From the NCBI GenBank assembly GCA_016870975.1, contig VGAE01000002.1, positions 82,554-146,553 of the forward strand: a stretch of 64,000 bases of DNA, written 5' to 3'. Origin of the DNA: Actinomycetota bacterium. Lineage in GTDB: Bacteria; Actinomycetota; Actinomycetes; Nanopelagicales; Nanopelagicaceae. Positions 36,352-46,083 of the stretch are shown piece after piece (positions within the stretch are counted from its first letter, which is position 1; every line of letters starts with the position of its first letter). Position numbers and translations under genes: made by a program. The notes beneath the pieces were generated by a model, which saw only the letters and a program-made list of their open reading frames with translations, made no database searches and had not been told where the DNA came from.

Positions 36352-39300
36352 GTCTTAACCTCTCTAGATTTCAGCTGGGTTAAGACTTCGCTTACCCATT
36401 CCAAGGCCGAAGTATCTCCTATATTTGTACTCTCTTTCGACCAAGCGGCCACTACTGGGCGCGCAACCAACAGGGTCTTAGTCACAGATTTGTAGATTGA
36501 TCCGGGATAAATCCGTTCGATGCGAAGTTGAAGAGATTCACTTAATGCTACTTGTGAAATTCGAAGATGGAGTCCATGAATTGCTAAATCCGAGATTTCT
36601 AGACTCTTGGCCATAATACGCAATTTTGCGATTTTAAGTAATCGACTTGCCTCTTCAGGTAGATCTCCAAATCGATCTTGCAGCTCTTCGGCAATTCCAT
36701 CGATATCACCAAAATCATTAGAGTCCGCCAATCTGCGATAGATATCGAGGCGTAATCGATCAGATGGCACATACTCCGTTGAGAGATGCGCAGTAATTGG
36801 AAGTTCGACTTTGCATTCCTTATCTTCTCTCCCATCATCAATAATTCCACGCTTGTATTCATTTACCGCTTCACCCACCATGCGCATATACAAATCGAAC
36901 CCGACATCGGCAATATGACCAGATTGTTCGCCTCCGAGAAGATTTCCAGCGCCTCTAATTTCGAGATCTTTAAGCGCAACCCGCATACCAGAACCTAACT
37001 CGGTATTGAGCGCAATCGTATTTAGTCGTTCCAAGGCAATTTCAGTTAATGGACGATCGCTTGGATATAGAAAATATGCGTACGCGCGCTCGCGACTTCT
37101 GCCAACGCGACCTCTTAATTGATGTAACTGGGAGAGACCAAATTTATCCGCTCGCTCTACGATCAAAGTGTTTGCATTTGCGACATCTATTCCATTTTCA
37201 ACTATGGTTGTGCAAACCAAAATATCGTACTCTCGATTCCAGAATGCAAGTACTACCTGCTCAAGAGTTCCTTCGTTCATCTGGCCATGCGCAGTTGCAA
37301 TCCGAGCCTCCGGAATTAATCGTCGCAATCGAGCGGCAGTCTCATCAATACTTTCCACGCGATTATGGATATAGAAAACCTGACCGTCCCGTAACAGCTC
37401 TCTATGAATTGCTGCCACCACTTGTTTATCGTCTTGCGGACCAACATAGGTAAGTACTGGATGCCTCTCTTCTGGCGGCGTAGTGATTGTGGACATTTCC
37501 CGAATTCCAGTAATCGCCATCTCTAGAGTTCTCGGTATTGGGGTAGCAGACATCGCAAGAACATCTACCGTGGCACGTAACCGCTTTAAGCGCTCTTTAT
37601 GCTCAACGCCAAATCGCTGTTCCTCATCGACAACGATCAATCCCAAATCACGAAACTTGATGTCGTCAGAGAGTAATCGATGAGTTCCAATTACGACATC
37701 TAAGGTTCCATCAGAAATTCCCTTAAGCGTCTCACTTATCTCTTTATTCGAATTAAATCTGGATAGTGAATTTACTCGGATTGGAAATCCCGAGTAGCGC
37801 TCAGTAAACGTAGCTAAATGTTGCTGTACTAGCAAAGTTGTTGGGACCAATATGGCAACTTGTTTTCCATCTTGTACCGCCTTAAATGCAGCCCGTACCG
37901 CAATCTCAGTCTTTCCATACCCGACATCACCGCAGACAATTCGATCCATTGGATATGGTTTTTCCATATCCCGTTTTACTTCTTCGACTGTTACTAGTTG
38001 ATCGGCAGTCTCTACATATTCAAATGAATCTTCTAATTCTCTCTGCCATGGCGTATCAGGAGCGAAGGCATACCCAGGAAGCCTGGTTCGCGCTGCATAG
38101 AGGCGGATTAGCTCTCCTGCAATTTCCTTAACCGCCTTCTTGGCGCGCGCTTTACTCTTTACCCATTCGCCACCTCCAATCTTATGAAGCGTTGGAGTTT
38201 CACCTCCGATATATGAGGTCACTAAATCCAATGAGTCCGTCGGCACAAAGATGCGATCTGCGGGTTGGCCGCGCTTGGATGGCGCATATTCGATTACAAC
38301 ATATTCCCGCTCAACACCAAGCACTTTTCTCTTTATCAATTCTTGATATCTACCAACTCCATGAATTTCATGAACAACGTAATCACCCCGCTTGAGTTCG
38401 AGCGGATCAATTGCTTTCTTCCTTCGGGTTGGCATCTTTGAGATAGCGCGCCGATCTCTAGTTCCTGTTATATCGGCTTCCGTAATTAATAGAACGCGAT
38501 TTACGAGATCTTCGTAGCCAAACTCAATAGGACTTTGAATCAGAGAGACAATCTCCGTTTTCAGTGGTGTAGCAATCTCCGAAATTATGCGAGCTGGAAT
38601 ACCCCCCTCAGAGAGAAGTTGCAGATACCTCTCAGTTAAACCGTGACCATAAAATGAAAGAACGACCGATTTACTATCTTTAACAGCAATTCTTACATCC
38701 GAGATTAATTTTTCGAAATCTCCTCGATAGGAGGGCGCTTCGCGATATTGATCTAATTTGGCATCCTCCGCATCACCAAAGAGATTTAAGCTTCGCCAGC
38801 GGATTTTTCTCTTTTTCGCATTCTCTTCAACATCTGAGAGCGTCACATATCCAGCCCGCTGTAACTCACTTCTTAAAGGAACGTTGCCATCTAGAGCAGC
38901 GGTTGACCAGGCTGCTTCTAGAAACTCTTCACTACTCTTAATCAAATCTAGTGAGCGATTACGAATTCGCTCATCTTCTAAGAGAATAACTTCAAACGAA
39001 TCATTTAGAAAATCGATTAAGAGTTTAGTTTCAGGATGTAGCACACCAACAATCGATTCCATACCTGGTGGGTAAATACCTTCAGAAATTTTGCTACACA
39101 TCTCTAGGAGTTCAGGATAAAGATGACGAAGCGCATCAGCTCGCTCTCTTACTCCGCTATCGATAAGTAATTCCCTGCCAGACAGAATCGAGATAGCGCC
39201 TACTTCATCTTGAAAGGTCCGTTGATTGGCAATTTCAAAACTTCTAATTTCCTCAATCTCATCACCAAAGAATTCAACTCGCACTGGATAGTCGCGCCCT

Positions 39301-39815
39301 GTTGGGAAAATATCGATTATGCCGCCTCTTACCGCGAATTCACCTCGCCGCTCAACCATATCTACCCTTGAATAAGCCCGCTCTACCAGCGATCGAATTA
39401 GCCCTTCAAATTCCAAACGTTCACCTTTGCGCAATTCCAGCGATGGTTTCTCCAATACATTGGAGACTATTGGTTGCACGAAAGCGCGAATTGGAACTAC
39501 CAGAATTGGAATTTCTGTAATGGAATGTAGAACTTCGATTCGTCGGGCAATCGTGTCGCCATTTGGACTTAACTTTTCATGAGGCAAGGTCTCCCATGAA
39601 GGAAACTCTCTTACACCATCAAAATAACCGGATAATTCGCGTACTAACTCCGCGCTTCGTTTACTCGAATGGGTAACTACGACCAATTTCTTTTCTTGAG
39701 CTCGTTGCGCAATAAGCTGAGAAAAAAGAGGCGCTGGTGCAATTAATACATCGCTATCTTCAAGATAATCTAAAGTTTTTGTAGATGGCGCAATTAGCCC
39801 ACTTATTCTGGACAT
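36348..39815 (-). CDS. mfd: transcription-repair coupling factor Mfd
   Basis: About 1155 residues, full length. It displaces RNA polymerase stalled at lesions and recruits UvrA. Regions in order: UvrB-homology domains (VRGGIIDIFPTGRDYPVRVE), the RNA-polymerase-interacting CarD-like domain (LKRGDYVVHEIHGVGRYQEL), the helicase with Walker A VCGDVGYGKTEIAVRAAF and DEEQRFG, the TRG/Mfd motifs (LHQLRGRVGRSRERAYAYF), and the C-terminal inhibitory domain. ATG at 39815 is chosen because GGAGG sits five bases upstream; the frame opens 12 bases earlier at a TTG. Confidence 0.97.
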   Translation of the reverse strand: MSRISGLIAPSTKTLDYLEDSDVLIAPAPLFSQLIAQRAQEKKLVVVTHSSKRSAELVRELSGYFDGVREFPSWETLPHEKLSPNGDTIARRIEVLHSITEIPILVVPIRAFVQPIVSNVLEKPSLELRKGERLEFEGLIRSLVERAYSRVDMVERRGEFAVRGGIIDIFPTGRDYPVRVEFFGDEIEEIRSFEIANQRTFQDEVGAISILSGRELLIDSGVRERADALRHLYPELLEMCSKISEGIYPPGMESIVGVLHPETKLLIDFLNDSFEVILLEDERIRNRSLDLIKSSEEFLEAAWSTAALDGNVPLRSELQRAGYVTLSDVEENAKKRKIRWRSLNLFGDAEDAKLDQYREAPSYRGDFEKLISDVRIAVKDSKSVVLSFYGHGLTERYLQLLSEGGIPARIISEIATPLKTEIVSLIQSPIEFGYEDLVNRVLLITEADITGTRDRRAISKMPTRRKKAIDPLELKRGDYVVHEIHGVGRYQELIKRKVLGVEREYVVIEYAPSKRGQPADRIFVPTDSLDLVTSYIGGETPTLHKIGGGEWVKSKARAKKAVKEIAGELIRLYAARTRLPGYAFAPDTPWQRELEDSFEYVETADQLVTVEEVKRDMEKPYPMDRIVCGDVGYGKTEIAVRAAFKAVQDGKQVAILVPTTLLVQQHLATFTERYSGFPIRVNSLSRFNSNKEISETLKGISDGTLDVVIGTHRLLSDDIKFRDLGLIVVDEEQRFGVEHKERLKRLRATVDVLAMSATPIPRTLEMAITGIREMSTITTPPEERHPVLTYVGPQDDKQVVAAIHRELLRDGQVFYIHNRVESIDETAARLRRLIPEARIATAHGQMNEGTLEQVVLAFWNREYDILVCTTIVENGIDVANANTLIVERADKFGLSQLHQLRGRVGRSRERAYAYFLYPSDRPLTEIALERLNTIALNTELGSGMRVALKDLEIRGAGNLLGGEQSGHIADVGFDLYMRMVGEAVNEYKRGIIDDGREDKECKVELPITAHLSTEYVPSDRLRLDIYRRLADSNDFGDIDGIAEELQDRFGDLPEEASRLLKIAKLRIMAKSLEISDLAIHGLHLRISQVALSESLQLRIERIYPGSIYKSVTKTLLVARPVVAAWSKESTNIGDTSALEWVSEVLTQLKSREVKT

Positions 39816-39836
39816 ATCCGCCTCCAAACGCCGATT

Positions 39837-39862
39837 GGCCCCGCTCCTAGAAGAGGGGGGCC
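39837..39862. other. intergenic hairpin between pth and mfd
   Basis: GGCCCC-G-CTC pairs with GAG-G-GGGGCC around a six-base loop. No T-run follows on either strand within five bases, so it is more likely an RNA-stability or partial termination element. Confidence 0.45.
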
Positions 39863-39883
39863 AGCTTTAATTCTACGATGAGG

Positions 39884-40459
39884 TTAAGAGTTAAAGCGAG
39901 TTTGTGCGATATCCAATCCATTGGTGACTAGAGATTCAACCGCGCCAGCTCCGTTACTGATGAAATCTTCGAGTGCTCCCCGTTCTTGCGAACTAAATGG
40001 CTTTAAGACGAAATCGGCTGGATCTTGCGCGCCAACTGGTCGGCCTATTCCCATTCGAATTCTTAAATAATCAGCACCTAAGGTCTTGGTGATGCTCTTT
40101 AAACCATTATGCCCGTTGTCGCCGCCACCAATTTTCAATCTAATCGCCTCAAATGGAATGTCGAGTTCATCATGGATAGCAATCAAATGATCTGGCTTTA
40201 TCTTGAAATAATCTGCAAGAGCTTTGGTGGTACCACCGGACTCATTCATGTAGCAACGAAGTTTTGCGGCAACAATCACTGATCCGTTTAATTTGAATTC
40301 AGCAATGTCGGCACGCGATTTATGATTGGAGAATTTCGCGCTATTTGAAGAGGCTAATTGAGATACCACCATCGCTCCAATGTTGTGGCGAGTTCGTTCG
40401 TATTCAGCGCCAGGATTTCCAAGGCCAATAACTAACCAACGTTCCTTAGAACGAAACAT
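39884..40459 (-). CDS. pth: peptidyl-tRNA hydrolase
   Basis: 191 residues. It recycles peptidyl-tRNA released from stalled ribosomes. Signatures are VIGLGNPGAEYERTRHNIG (catalytic His in TRHN), LRCYMNESGGTTKALADYFK, and LIAIHDELDIPFEAIRLKIG with GGDNGHNGLKSI. It follows rplY by 22 bases, the standard arrangement. Confidence 0.97.
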   Translation of the reverse strand: MFRSKERWLVIGLGNPGAEYERTRHNIGAMVVSQLASSNSAKFSNHKSRADIAEFKLNGSVIVAAKLRCYMNESGGTTKALADYFKIKPDHLIAIHDELDIPFEAIRLKIGGGDNGHNGLKSITKTLGADYLRIRMGIGRPVGAQDPADFVLKPFSSQERGALEDFISNGAGAVESLVTNGLDIAQTRFNS

Positions 40460-40481
40460 GAAGAAAGGTTAGTAGGAAGCC

Positions 40482-41150
40482 TTACTTCTTGGCTTTAGCT
40501 TCAGCTCCGCCTTCAGCAGGAGCGGCACCTTCAGCAGGAGCGGCGCCTTCACCTTCAACAGGAGCGGCGCCTTCACCTTCAACAGAAGCGGCAACAGGAA
40601 CAATCTCTTCAATCGCTGCGCGTACCGATAGGTGAACAACTACCATCTTTGGATCACTCTTAAGAATGATTCCTTCAGGAAGTACAACATCAGATGCCAA
40701 CTTCGAATCGCCAGCCATTAGACCAGTGAGATCCAATTCAAGGAATTGTGGGATAGCTGTAACGTCAGCTTCAACCTCAATTGTGTTGTGAACGTGCTCG
40801 AGAATACCTTCTGGATCATGCTTACCTGACGCATGAACTGGAACATTAACAACAACTCGCTCGCCGCGGCGAACAATAATTAAATCGATATGTTCCAAAG
40901 TTCCTTTAAGTGGATTACGAACAATGGACTTTGGAAGAACTAATTCTTGTTTTTCGCCAAGATCAATATTAAGCAGAACGTTTGAAGTCTTAATCGCAAC
41001 GCCAACTTCACGAGCTGGAAGAGAGATATGTGTTGGCTTCTCACCGTGGCCATAGATGACCGCTGGAACTAAACCATCACGTCGGATTCTGCGGGATGCG
41101 CCTTTGCCGAATTCATTACGGAGCGCGCCTTGAATTGCTACTTCTGCCAT
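40482..41150 (-). CDS. rplY: 50S ribosomal protein L25 (general stress protein Ctc form)
   Basis: 222 residues: an N-terminal 5S rRNA-binding L25 domain (GALRNEFGKGASRRIRRDGL, PAVIYGHGEKPTHISL), then the TL5/Ctc beta-domain, then an Ala/Glu/Gly/Pro-rich repetitive tail ending in basic KAKK. The tail carries repeats of the AAPVEGEG type. In the 88-base leader, GGGG-GTAG-CCCC forms a small hairpin upstream of the AAGG ribosome-binding site. First gene of the rplY-pth unit after the EEP gene. Confidence 0.95.
   Translation of the reverse strand: MAEVAIQGALRNEFGKGASRRIRRDGLVPAVIYGHGEKPTHISLPAREVGVAIKTSNVLLNIDLGEKQELVLPKSIVRNPLKGTLEHIDLIIVRRGERVVVNVPVHASGKHDPEGILEHVHNTIEVEADVTAIPQFLELDLTGLMAGDSKLASDVVLPEGIILKSDPKMVVVHLSVRAAIEEIVPVAASVEGEGAAPVEGEGAAPAEGAAPAEGGAEAKAKK
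40505..40600 (-). repeat. imperfect tandem repeats encoding the L25 tail
   Basis: Units of about 18-27 bases around TTCAGCAGGAGCGGC and TTCACCTTCAACAGGAGCG recur four to five times in the plus strand, encoding the Glu-Gly-Ala-Ala-Pro tail of L25. Confidence 0.75.
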
Positions 41151-41238
41151 TGTCTTGCCTTTCGTCGATTACGGGGGCTACCCCCTCGCCGTGAAGCGGA
41201 AGGCTACCGAGCCAGACTGCAATTCGACAAATCGACAA

Positions 41239-42591
41239 CTATCTTCGAATGCAAAGGAAGATTCGCCAGCCGATAATGGAAACTAGCGCCAGCGCCACGT
41301 AATGCCAGAATCCAAATGGGAAACGAGCGTGAACTGGAAGTACCGGATCAACGATATTTGCTCCCCTTGGCAACTCGATAGTTGCTACGACGCCAGCATG
41401 ATCAGAGGCAAAACATTTCTTATTTCCGCAATCCCAGATGGAAGAACCATCTGGATAAATATTTCCAATCATTTTAGAACTTGAGTTGGCGTAAACATTT
41501 TTCGTAAATATATAATCTAATCGATCAGTAAATCCATATTGATTTCCATAACTTTTCGCAACGGCCGCGCGATCTGTATCTGGGCCATCAAGAAGCGCGC
41601 CCGCTCCCCAGGAAAAAAACTTTGGATCTTTCGCATCCGGTGATGCGTTAAGAAAACCGGCATCAAGCATTGTTTGATAAGCGTTACATTCGCTAGCCCC
41701 TGAGATCGGGCAAGCCTCACTAACGACTGGCTGCAGACCCGGGTTGGGTGCATCGATAGAACGCGGGTCGCGATAATCTGCATTGAAATCACCAAGAACA
41801 ATTAGCGGCATCTTTGCATTCGCCAAATCTGAGACTAATTGCCTCGCTTGAATCGCCGAATTTGGAACTTTATTCTTATCCCAAATAGATTCTAAATGAG
41901 TGGAAACAACTCGAACCAACGAATCTGAGACTTGGTAATCAACCCAGGTGTATCCGCGATAAACTTTCATGATCGTTGGAACAATTGAATAAATCTGATC
42001 GTATTCGGTATTTCCTACTTGCTTAATTGAACCGGCAACATCAGAGCGAACCAGAATGGCATCTCCGATTGTGAAACCACAGGCAGCAGTATCGCTATTG
42101 AAAATGGCGGGGAAAATATCAGGATCTTTAACTTTGGTGAGATATGGAATGGCGGCAATTGAGTAGCCGGGGTTGAAAGCAGAAATGCCATTTGCGGTTG
42201 CTAATTCAAAGCTAACGCTAGTTACTTTTGTGGCGTCAATAAATTGCTTGAGAAAATCAAAGACCACAATTTTTTCATCCCACAAGTTTTTCTTGCAGTA
42301 CCACTGGGTTGCCTCTTGAATACCTATCAAGTCAGGCTTCTCAGCCGCTGCTTCACCCGCTAGTTTAGAAACTCGCTTATTGAAATCGGTGGCCTTTACC
42401 TGATCCCACAAAAATTGGGCCGCCGTCGGAAAATTAGGGATCAATTCGAGAGCCACACCGACGTCAGCGCCTAGATAGAGGTTACGTGACATCACGGTGA
42501 CTTGATATGGCTCAGCTGATTTAGCAGCTGGTAACGGTAGAGAGATTAACGAAATTAAGGAAATCGCGAGTAAGCGATTAAGTTTAGGCAT
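41239..42591 (-). CDS. secreted, membrane-anchored EEP-fold phosphodiesterase
   Basis: 450 residues. Signal peptide at the N-terminus (LNRLLAISLISLISLPLPAA) and a C-terminal membrane helix (WHYVALALVSIIGWRIFL) followed by basic residues place the enzyme outside the cell, tethered. Superfamily motifs: VTVMSRNLYLGAD, LIGIQEATQWYC, LIVLGDFNADYRDPRS, DRLDYIF and ASDHAGVVATIEL. It resembles sphingomyelinase/nuclease-type EEP proteins; substrate unknown. The ATG at 42591 overlaps the prs stop, and the signal peptide begins there, so the longer frame is rejected. Confidence 0.85.
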   Translation of the reverse strand: MPKLNRLLAISLISLISLPLPAAKSAEPYQVTVMSRNLYLGADVGVALELIPNFPTAAQFLWDQVKATDFNKRVSKLAGEAAAEKPDLIGIQEATQWYCKKNLWDEKIVVFDFLKQFIDATKVTSVSFELATANGISAFNPGYSIAAIPYLTKVKDPDIFPAIFNSDTAACGFTIGDAILVRSDVAGSIKQVGNTEYDQIYSIVPTIMKVYRGYTWVDYQVSDSLVRVVSTHLESIWDKNKVPNSAIQARQLVSDLANAKMPLIVLGDFNADYRDPRSIDAPNPGLQPVVSEACPISGASECNAYQTMLDAGFLNASPDAKDPKFFSWGAGALLDGPDTDRAAVAKSYGNQYGFTDRLDYIFTKNVYANSSSKMIGNIYPDGSSIWDCGNKKCFASDHAGVVATIELPRGANIVDPVLPVHARFPFGFWHYVALALVSIIGWRIFLCIRR

Positions 42592-43567
42592 GGCCGTCGA
42601 AGAGGCTAGTGACTGATCCATCTTCGAAAACCTCTCTAATTGCGCGAGCAATTAGTGGTGCAATTGAAAGTACGGTGAGATTTGCGAATCGTTTCTCATC
42701 TGAAATTGGCAGAGTATTAGCAACTACAACTTCACTTACCTTCGAATTTACTAAGCGTTCTGCAGCTGGGCCGGAGAAGACTGGGTGGGTTGCTGCGACC
42801 ATTACTTCTTTAGCGCCATCGTTATAGAGCGCCTCTACCGCTTTTGTTATGGTGCCTGCAGTATCAATCATGTCGTCGATAACGACACAGGTCTGACCTT
42901 TAACTTCACCGACAACTCGTCCTGTGACAGCTTCGTTGGGCAATCTTGGATCTCGCGTTTTATGAATGAATGCAATCTGGGCACCACCTAAAATATCGCT
43001 CCAGCGTTCTGCAACTCGAACTCGTCCAGAATCCGGAGAAACAATCGTCAAGCGAGAGCGATCTACTTTTGAGCCAACATAATTTGCAAGAAGTGGCAAG
43101 GCATGTAAGTGGTCGACAGGTCCATCGAAGAATCCTTGAATCTGGGCAGAATGTAAATCAACTGTCATTAATCGATCGGCGCCGGCAGTTTTGAAGAGGT
43201 CTGCCATTAATCGAGCTGAAATTGGCTCGCGGCCCCGATGTTTTTTATCTTGTCTTGCGTACCCATAAAAAGGAGCGATAACGGTAATTCGTTTTGCGGA
43301 AGCGCGTTTAAGCGCATCTACCATTATGAGTTGCTCCATTACCTGTTTATTTACGGGATTGGAATGGCTTTGAATAACGAAGGCATCGCAACCACGTACG
43401 CTCTCTTCAAATCGAATAAAAATTTCACCATTGGCAAAGTCGTAAGCTAAAGTAGGAGTTATTGGAACTCCGAGTTCGGCGCCAACCTCTTCGGCTAATT
43501 CGGGGTAACCACGTCCGGTAAAAATTCGAAGTCGCTTCTCGGAGCTAAGGCGGAGTTCGCTACTCAT
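42584..43567 (-). CDS. prs: ribose-phosphate pyrophosphokinase (PRPP synthetase)
   Basis: 327 residues. It makes PRPP for nucleotide, His, Trp and NAD synthesis. Motifs: FANGEIFIRFEESVRG, ATP flexible loop FYGYARQDKKHRGREPISA, divalent-cation site MTVDLHSAQIQGFFDGPVDH, and PRPP-binding VVIDDMIDTAGTITKAVEAL. It overlaps glmU by four bases, the canonical glmU-prs order. Confidence 0.97.
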   Translation of the reverse strand: MSSELRLSSEKRLRIFTGRGYPELAEEVGAELGVPITPTLAYDFANGEIFIRFEESVRGCDAFVIQSHSNPVNKQVMEQLIMVDALKRASAKRITVIAPFYGYARQDKKHRGREPISARLMADLFKTAGADRLMTVDLHSAQIQGFFDGPVDHLHALPLLANYVGSKVDRSRLTIVSPDSGRVRVAERWSDILGGAQIAFIHKTRDPRLPNEAVTGRVVGEVKGQTCVVIDDMIDTAGTITKAVEALYNDGAKEVMVAATHPVFSGPAAERLVNSKVSEVVVANTLPISDEKRFANLTVLSIAPLIARAIREVFEDGSVTSLFDGHA

Positions 43568-45000
43568 TTCCCCTTCTCCTTCTTCTCGGCAGCTGCGGCG
43601 GACTTGGAACCTTTACGTTTCTTGAGTACCCAGCCAAGAATATTGACCTGACGGGCTCTTCCTATACCAAGCGCGCCCGCCGGCACGTCTTCATTAATCA
43701 CAGAACCAGCGGCGGTATAGGCCCCATCTCCGATTGAGACTGGAGCAATCAACATCGAATCGCTTCCGATTCGTACATGATCGCCAATCTTGGTCTCGTG
43801 CTTTTCAACGCCATCGTAATTTACAAATACCGTAGCGGCACCGATATTGCTCTCTCTGCCGATCTTGGCATCTCCAACATATGAAAGATGCGGGACCTTC
43901 GAACCGGTGCCGACCTGGGAATTCTTCATCTCTACGAAGGAACCAACTTTCACTTCTCCGGCAAGGACTGTCCCCGTTCTCAAATGTGTAAACGGGCCAA
44001 CTTTGGCATTGGCACCAATCTCACTTGATTCGCAATGTGACTCAAATACTTTTGCGCCGCTATCGACTCTGCAATCAATTAATGTAGTGCGTGGTCCAAT
44101 AACCGCACCTGATCCGATTCTGCTTTTTCCAGCAATCGCAGTGCCCGGTTCAATACGGGCATCTGAACCAATCTCAACACTTAAATCAATCCAGGTTGAA
44201 GCTGGGTCAACGATAGTTACACCGCTTAACATCAGCGCTTCATTAATCCGGTCTCTATAAATTGCGGCAACATCTGCTAACTGTGATCGATCGTTAATTC
44301 CGAGGAATTCGGTGAAATCTAAGCCCTCGAAAGTTGAAACGGCTTCACCTTTACTTTTCAAGATGGCGATAACGTCGGTGAGATATTCCTCGCCTTGAGA
44401 ATTTTCCTTACCAAGCCCCGAGAGTGCACCTCGTAATTTAGAGATATCAAAAGCATAGATTCCAGTATTAATCTCAATAATTTCGCGCTCTTCCGGGGTG
44501 GCATCGCGCTCCTCCACGATCTTGGCTGGTTCGTTCTTCTCACGCACAATCCTTCCGTAGCCGGTTGGATTGGGAACTTCGGTAGTAAGTACGGTTGCCG
44601 CAGCACCGCTCTTCTTATGCTCTACTAGAAATGAGTCCAGGGTTTGAGTTGTGATCAACGGTGTATCTCCGGCACAGACTAAGACCGTGCCTGAATCATC
44701 TTGGGTAATCGCTCGCCGCACCGCATCGCCAGTGCCACTTCGAACTTCTTGGAGAATTGTTTTTGCTTTTACATTTATTTGCGAGAGCTCATTTTTTACC
44801 TCATCGTCAGCAGAACCAATAACTACTCGTAATTCTTTTCCTTCAAGTTTGGTGACAGCTGTCACTACATGTTCTAGAAGAGTTGCACCTGCGACTTTAT
44901 GGAGAACTTTGGGGTGTGCTGATTTCATTCTAACTCCCTCGCCAGCGGCGAGGACGATCACTAGATCGAGCTGGCTCAACACCCCACCTTTCCTAGCCAT
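43564..45000 (-). CDS. glmU: bifunctional GlmU (UDP-GlcNAc pyrophosphorylase / GlcN-1-P acetyltransferase)
   Basis: 478 residues, full length. The N-terminal uridyltransferase has VIVLAAGEGVRMKSAHPKVL and GTGDAVRRAI. The C-terminal left-handed beta-helix, with hexapeptide repeats, has the acetyltransferase site (AATVFVNYDGVEKHETKIGD). It supplies UDP-GlcNAc for peptidoglycan. A Lys-rich tail follows. It is preceded by tRNA-Gln on the same strand. Confidence 0.96.
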   Translation of the reverse strand: MARKGGVLSQLDLVIVLAAGEGVRMKSAHPKVLHKVAGATLLEHVVTAVTKLEGKELRVVIGSADDEVKNELSQINVKAKTILQEVRSGTGDAVRRAITQDDSGTVLVCAGDTPLITTQTLDSFLVEHKKSGAAATVLTTEVPNPTGYGRIVREKNEPAKIVEERDATPEEREIIEINTGIYAFDISKLRGALSGLGKENSQGEEYLTDVIAILKSKGEAVSTFEGLDFTEFLGINDRSQLADVAAIYRDRINEALMLSGVTIVDPASTWIDLSVEIGSDARIEPGTAIAGKSRIGSGAVIGPRTTLIDCRVDSGAKVFESHCESSEIGANAKVGPFTHLRTGTVLAGEVKVGSFVEMKNSQVGTGSKVPHLSYVGDAKIGRESNIGAATVFVNYDGVEKHETKIGDHVRIGSDSMLIAPVSIGDGAYTAAGSVINEDVPAGALGIGRARQVNILGWVLKKRKGSKSAAAAEKKEKGK

Positions 45001-45062
45001 CTTCGAGAGCTAATTCTCTCGCAAAATCATCTCCTCAAATTACGCAAATCTTTCTATCTAAG

Positions 45063-45134
45063 CTCCTCCACCAGGTATCGATCCTGGACCCTGGGCTTCA
45101 AAGGCCCATGTGCTAGCCACTACACAATGGAGGA
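45063..45134 (-). tRNA. tRNA-Gln (TTG anticodon)
   Basis: A 72-base cloverleaf: acceptor TCCTCCA/TGGAGGA with discriminator G, anticodon stem TGGGC/GCCCA with loop CTTTGAA (anticodon TTG), T arm CCAGG-ATCGATA-CCTGG. CCA is not encoded. Confidence 0.96.
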
Positions 45135-45143
45135 ACCTGAATT

Positions 45144-46058
45144 CTATTGGGTTCTTTCACTAACTATGCGCGCACCCGGAACTGGCCCTTGGGCGCGGAC
45201 GACATTGCCGACCACGCCACTTGATGTCAGGGCAACTACGAGGTCTAACGCATGCTCCTCATTTTCAGCCAAGAAGGCGACAGTTGGTCCAGATCCAGAG
45301 ACGATTCCGCCCAATGCACCGTAATCAATTCCAACATCGAGAATTAAGCGCAACGCCGGCTTTAATGAACATGCTGCCGGCTGTAGGTCGTTAATAAGTT
45401 TCTTACCAAGAGATTTAGCATCACTATGGGTTAGTGATTGTAAAAGTTCATCGCTTACATGTGGCGCTGCGATATCCATACCCTCGCGTAATCGATCACA
45501 TTCGCTGTAAACCGAAGATGTAGAAAGTCCAGAAGTAGATAGTGCAAGCACCCAGTGATAGGTGCCCCTAGAAAGTACGGGAGTTATTCGATCTCCTCTT
45601 CCAGTTCCAATCGCAGTTCCACCGGAAATCGTAAATGGCACGTCAGCGCCTAGTTCGGCTCCCAATTTCTCCATTTTATTTCTACTTAAGCCGAGTGAAA
45701 ATAACGAATCAATTCCAACAATTGTTGCGCCAGCATTTGCGCTACCGCCAGCCATTCCACCAGCTATTGGAATTTCTTTCTTAATTTTTATAGCAACGCC
45801 AGATTCAATATCGAATCGGTCTAACATTAATTCTGCAGCGCGAAACGCGAGATTCTCTCTTCCCTCGGGAATTCCAGCTTTGCCACCACAATCAATTGTT
45901 ATTGAGCCAGATTCGCTTGGGCTAACTACTAATTCATCGAAGAGAGAAACTGATTGAAAGACGGTTGCTGATTCGTGATAACCATCTTTCTGAAGCGGAC
46001 CGACCGAGAGCTGGAGATTAATCTTCCCCGGCACCCTAACCACCGCTCTATCAGTCAT
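45144..46058 (-). CDS. ispE: 4-diphosphocytidyl-2-C-methyl-D-erythritol kinase
   Basis: 304 residues; GHMP-kinase enzyme of the MEP isoprenoid pathway. N-terminal RVPGKINLQLSVGPLQKDGY, ATP-binding PIAGGMAGGSANAGATIVGI, substrate/metal region GADVPFTISGGTAIGTGRG, and C-terminal LGGIVSGSGPTVAFL are present. It follows ksgA by 25 bases, the conserved actinobacterial order. Confidence 0.96.
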   Translation of the reverse strand: MTDRAVVRVPGKINLQLSVGPLQKDGYHESATVFQSVSLFDELVVSPSESGSITIDCGGKAGIPEGRENLAFRAAELMLDRFDIESGVAIKIKKEIPIAGGMAGGSANAGATIVGIDSLFSLGLSRNKMEKLGAELGADVPFTISGGTAIGTGRGDRITPVLSRGTYHWVLALSTSGLSTSSVYSECDRLREGMDIAAPHVSDELLQSLTHSDAKSLGKKLINDLQPAACSLKPALRLILDVGIDYGALGGIVSGSGPTVAFLAENEEHALDLVVALTSSGVVGNVVRAQGPVPGARIVSERTQ

Positions 46059-46083
46059 GCCGTGAGCGTATTACTTGAAGCAC

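Noticed and set aside
41160..41200. Terminator at the GGGG/CCCC stem before rplY
   Set aside because: No T-run; a leader hairpin is as likely.
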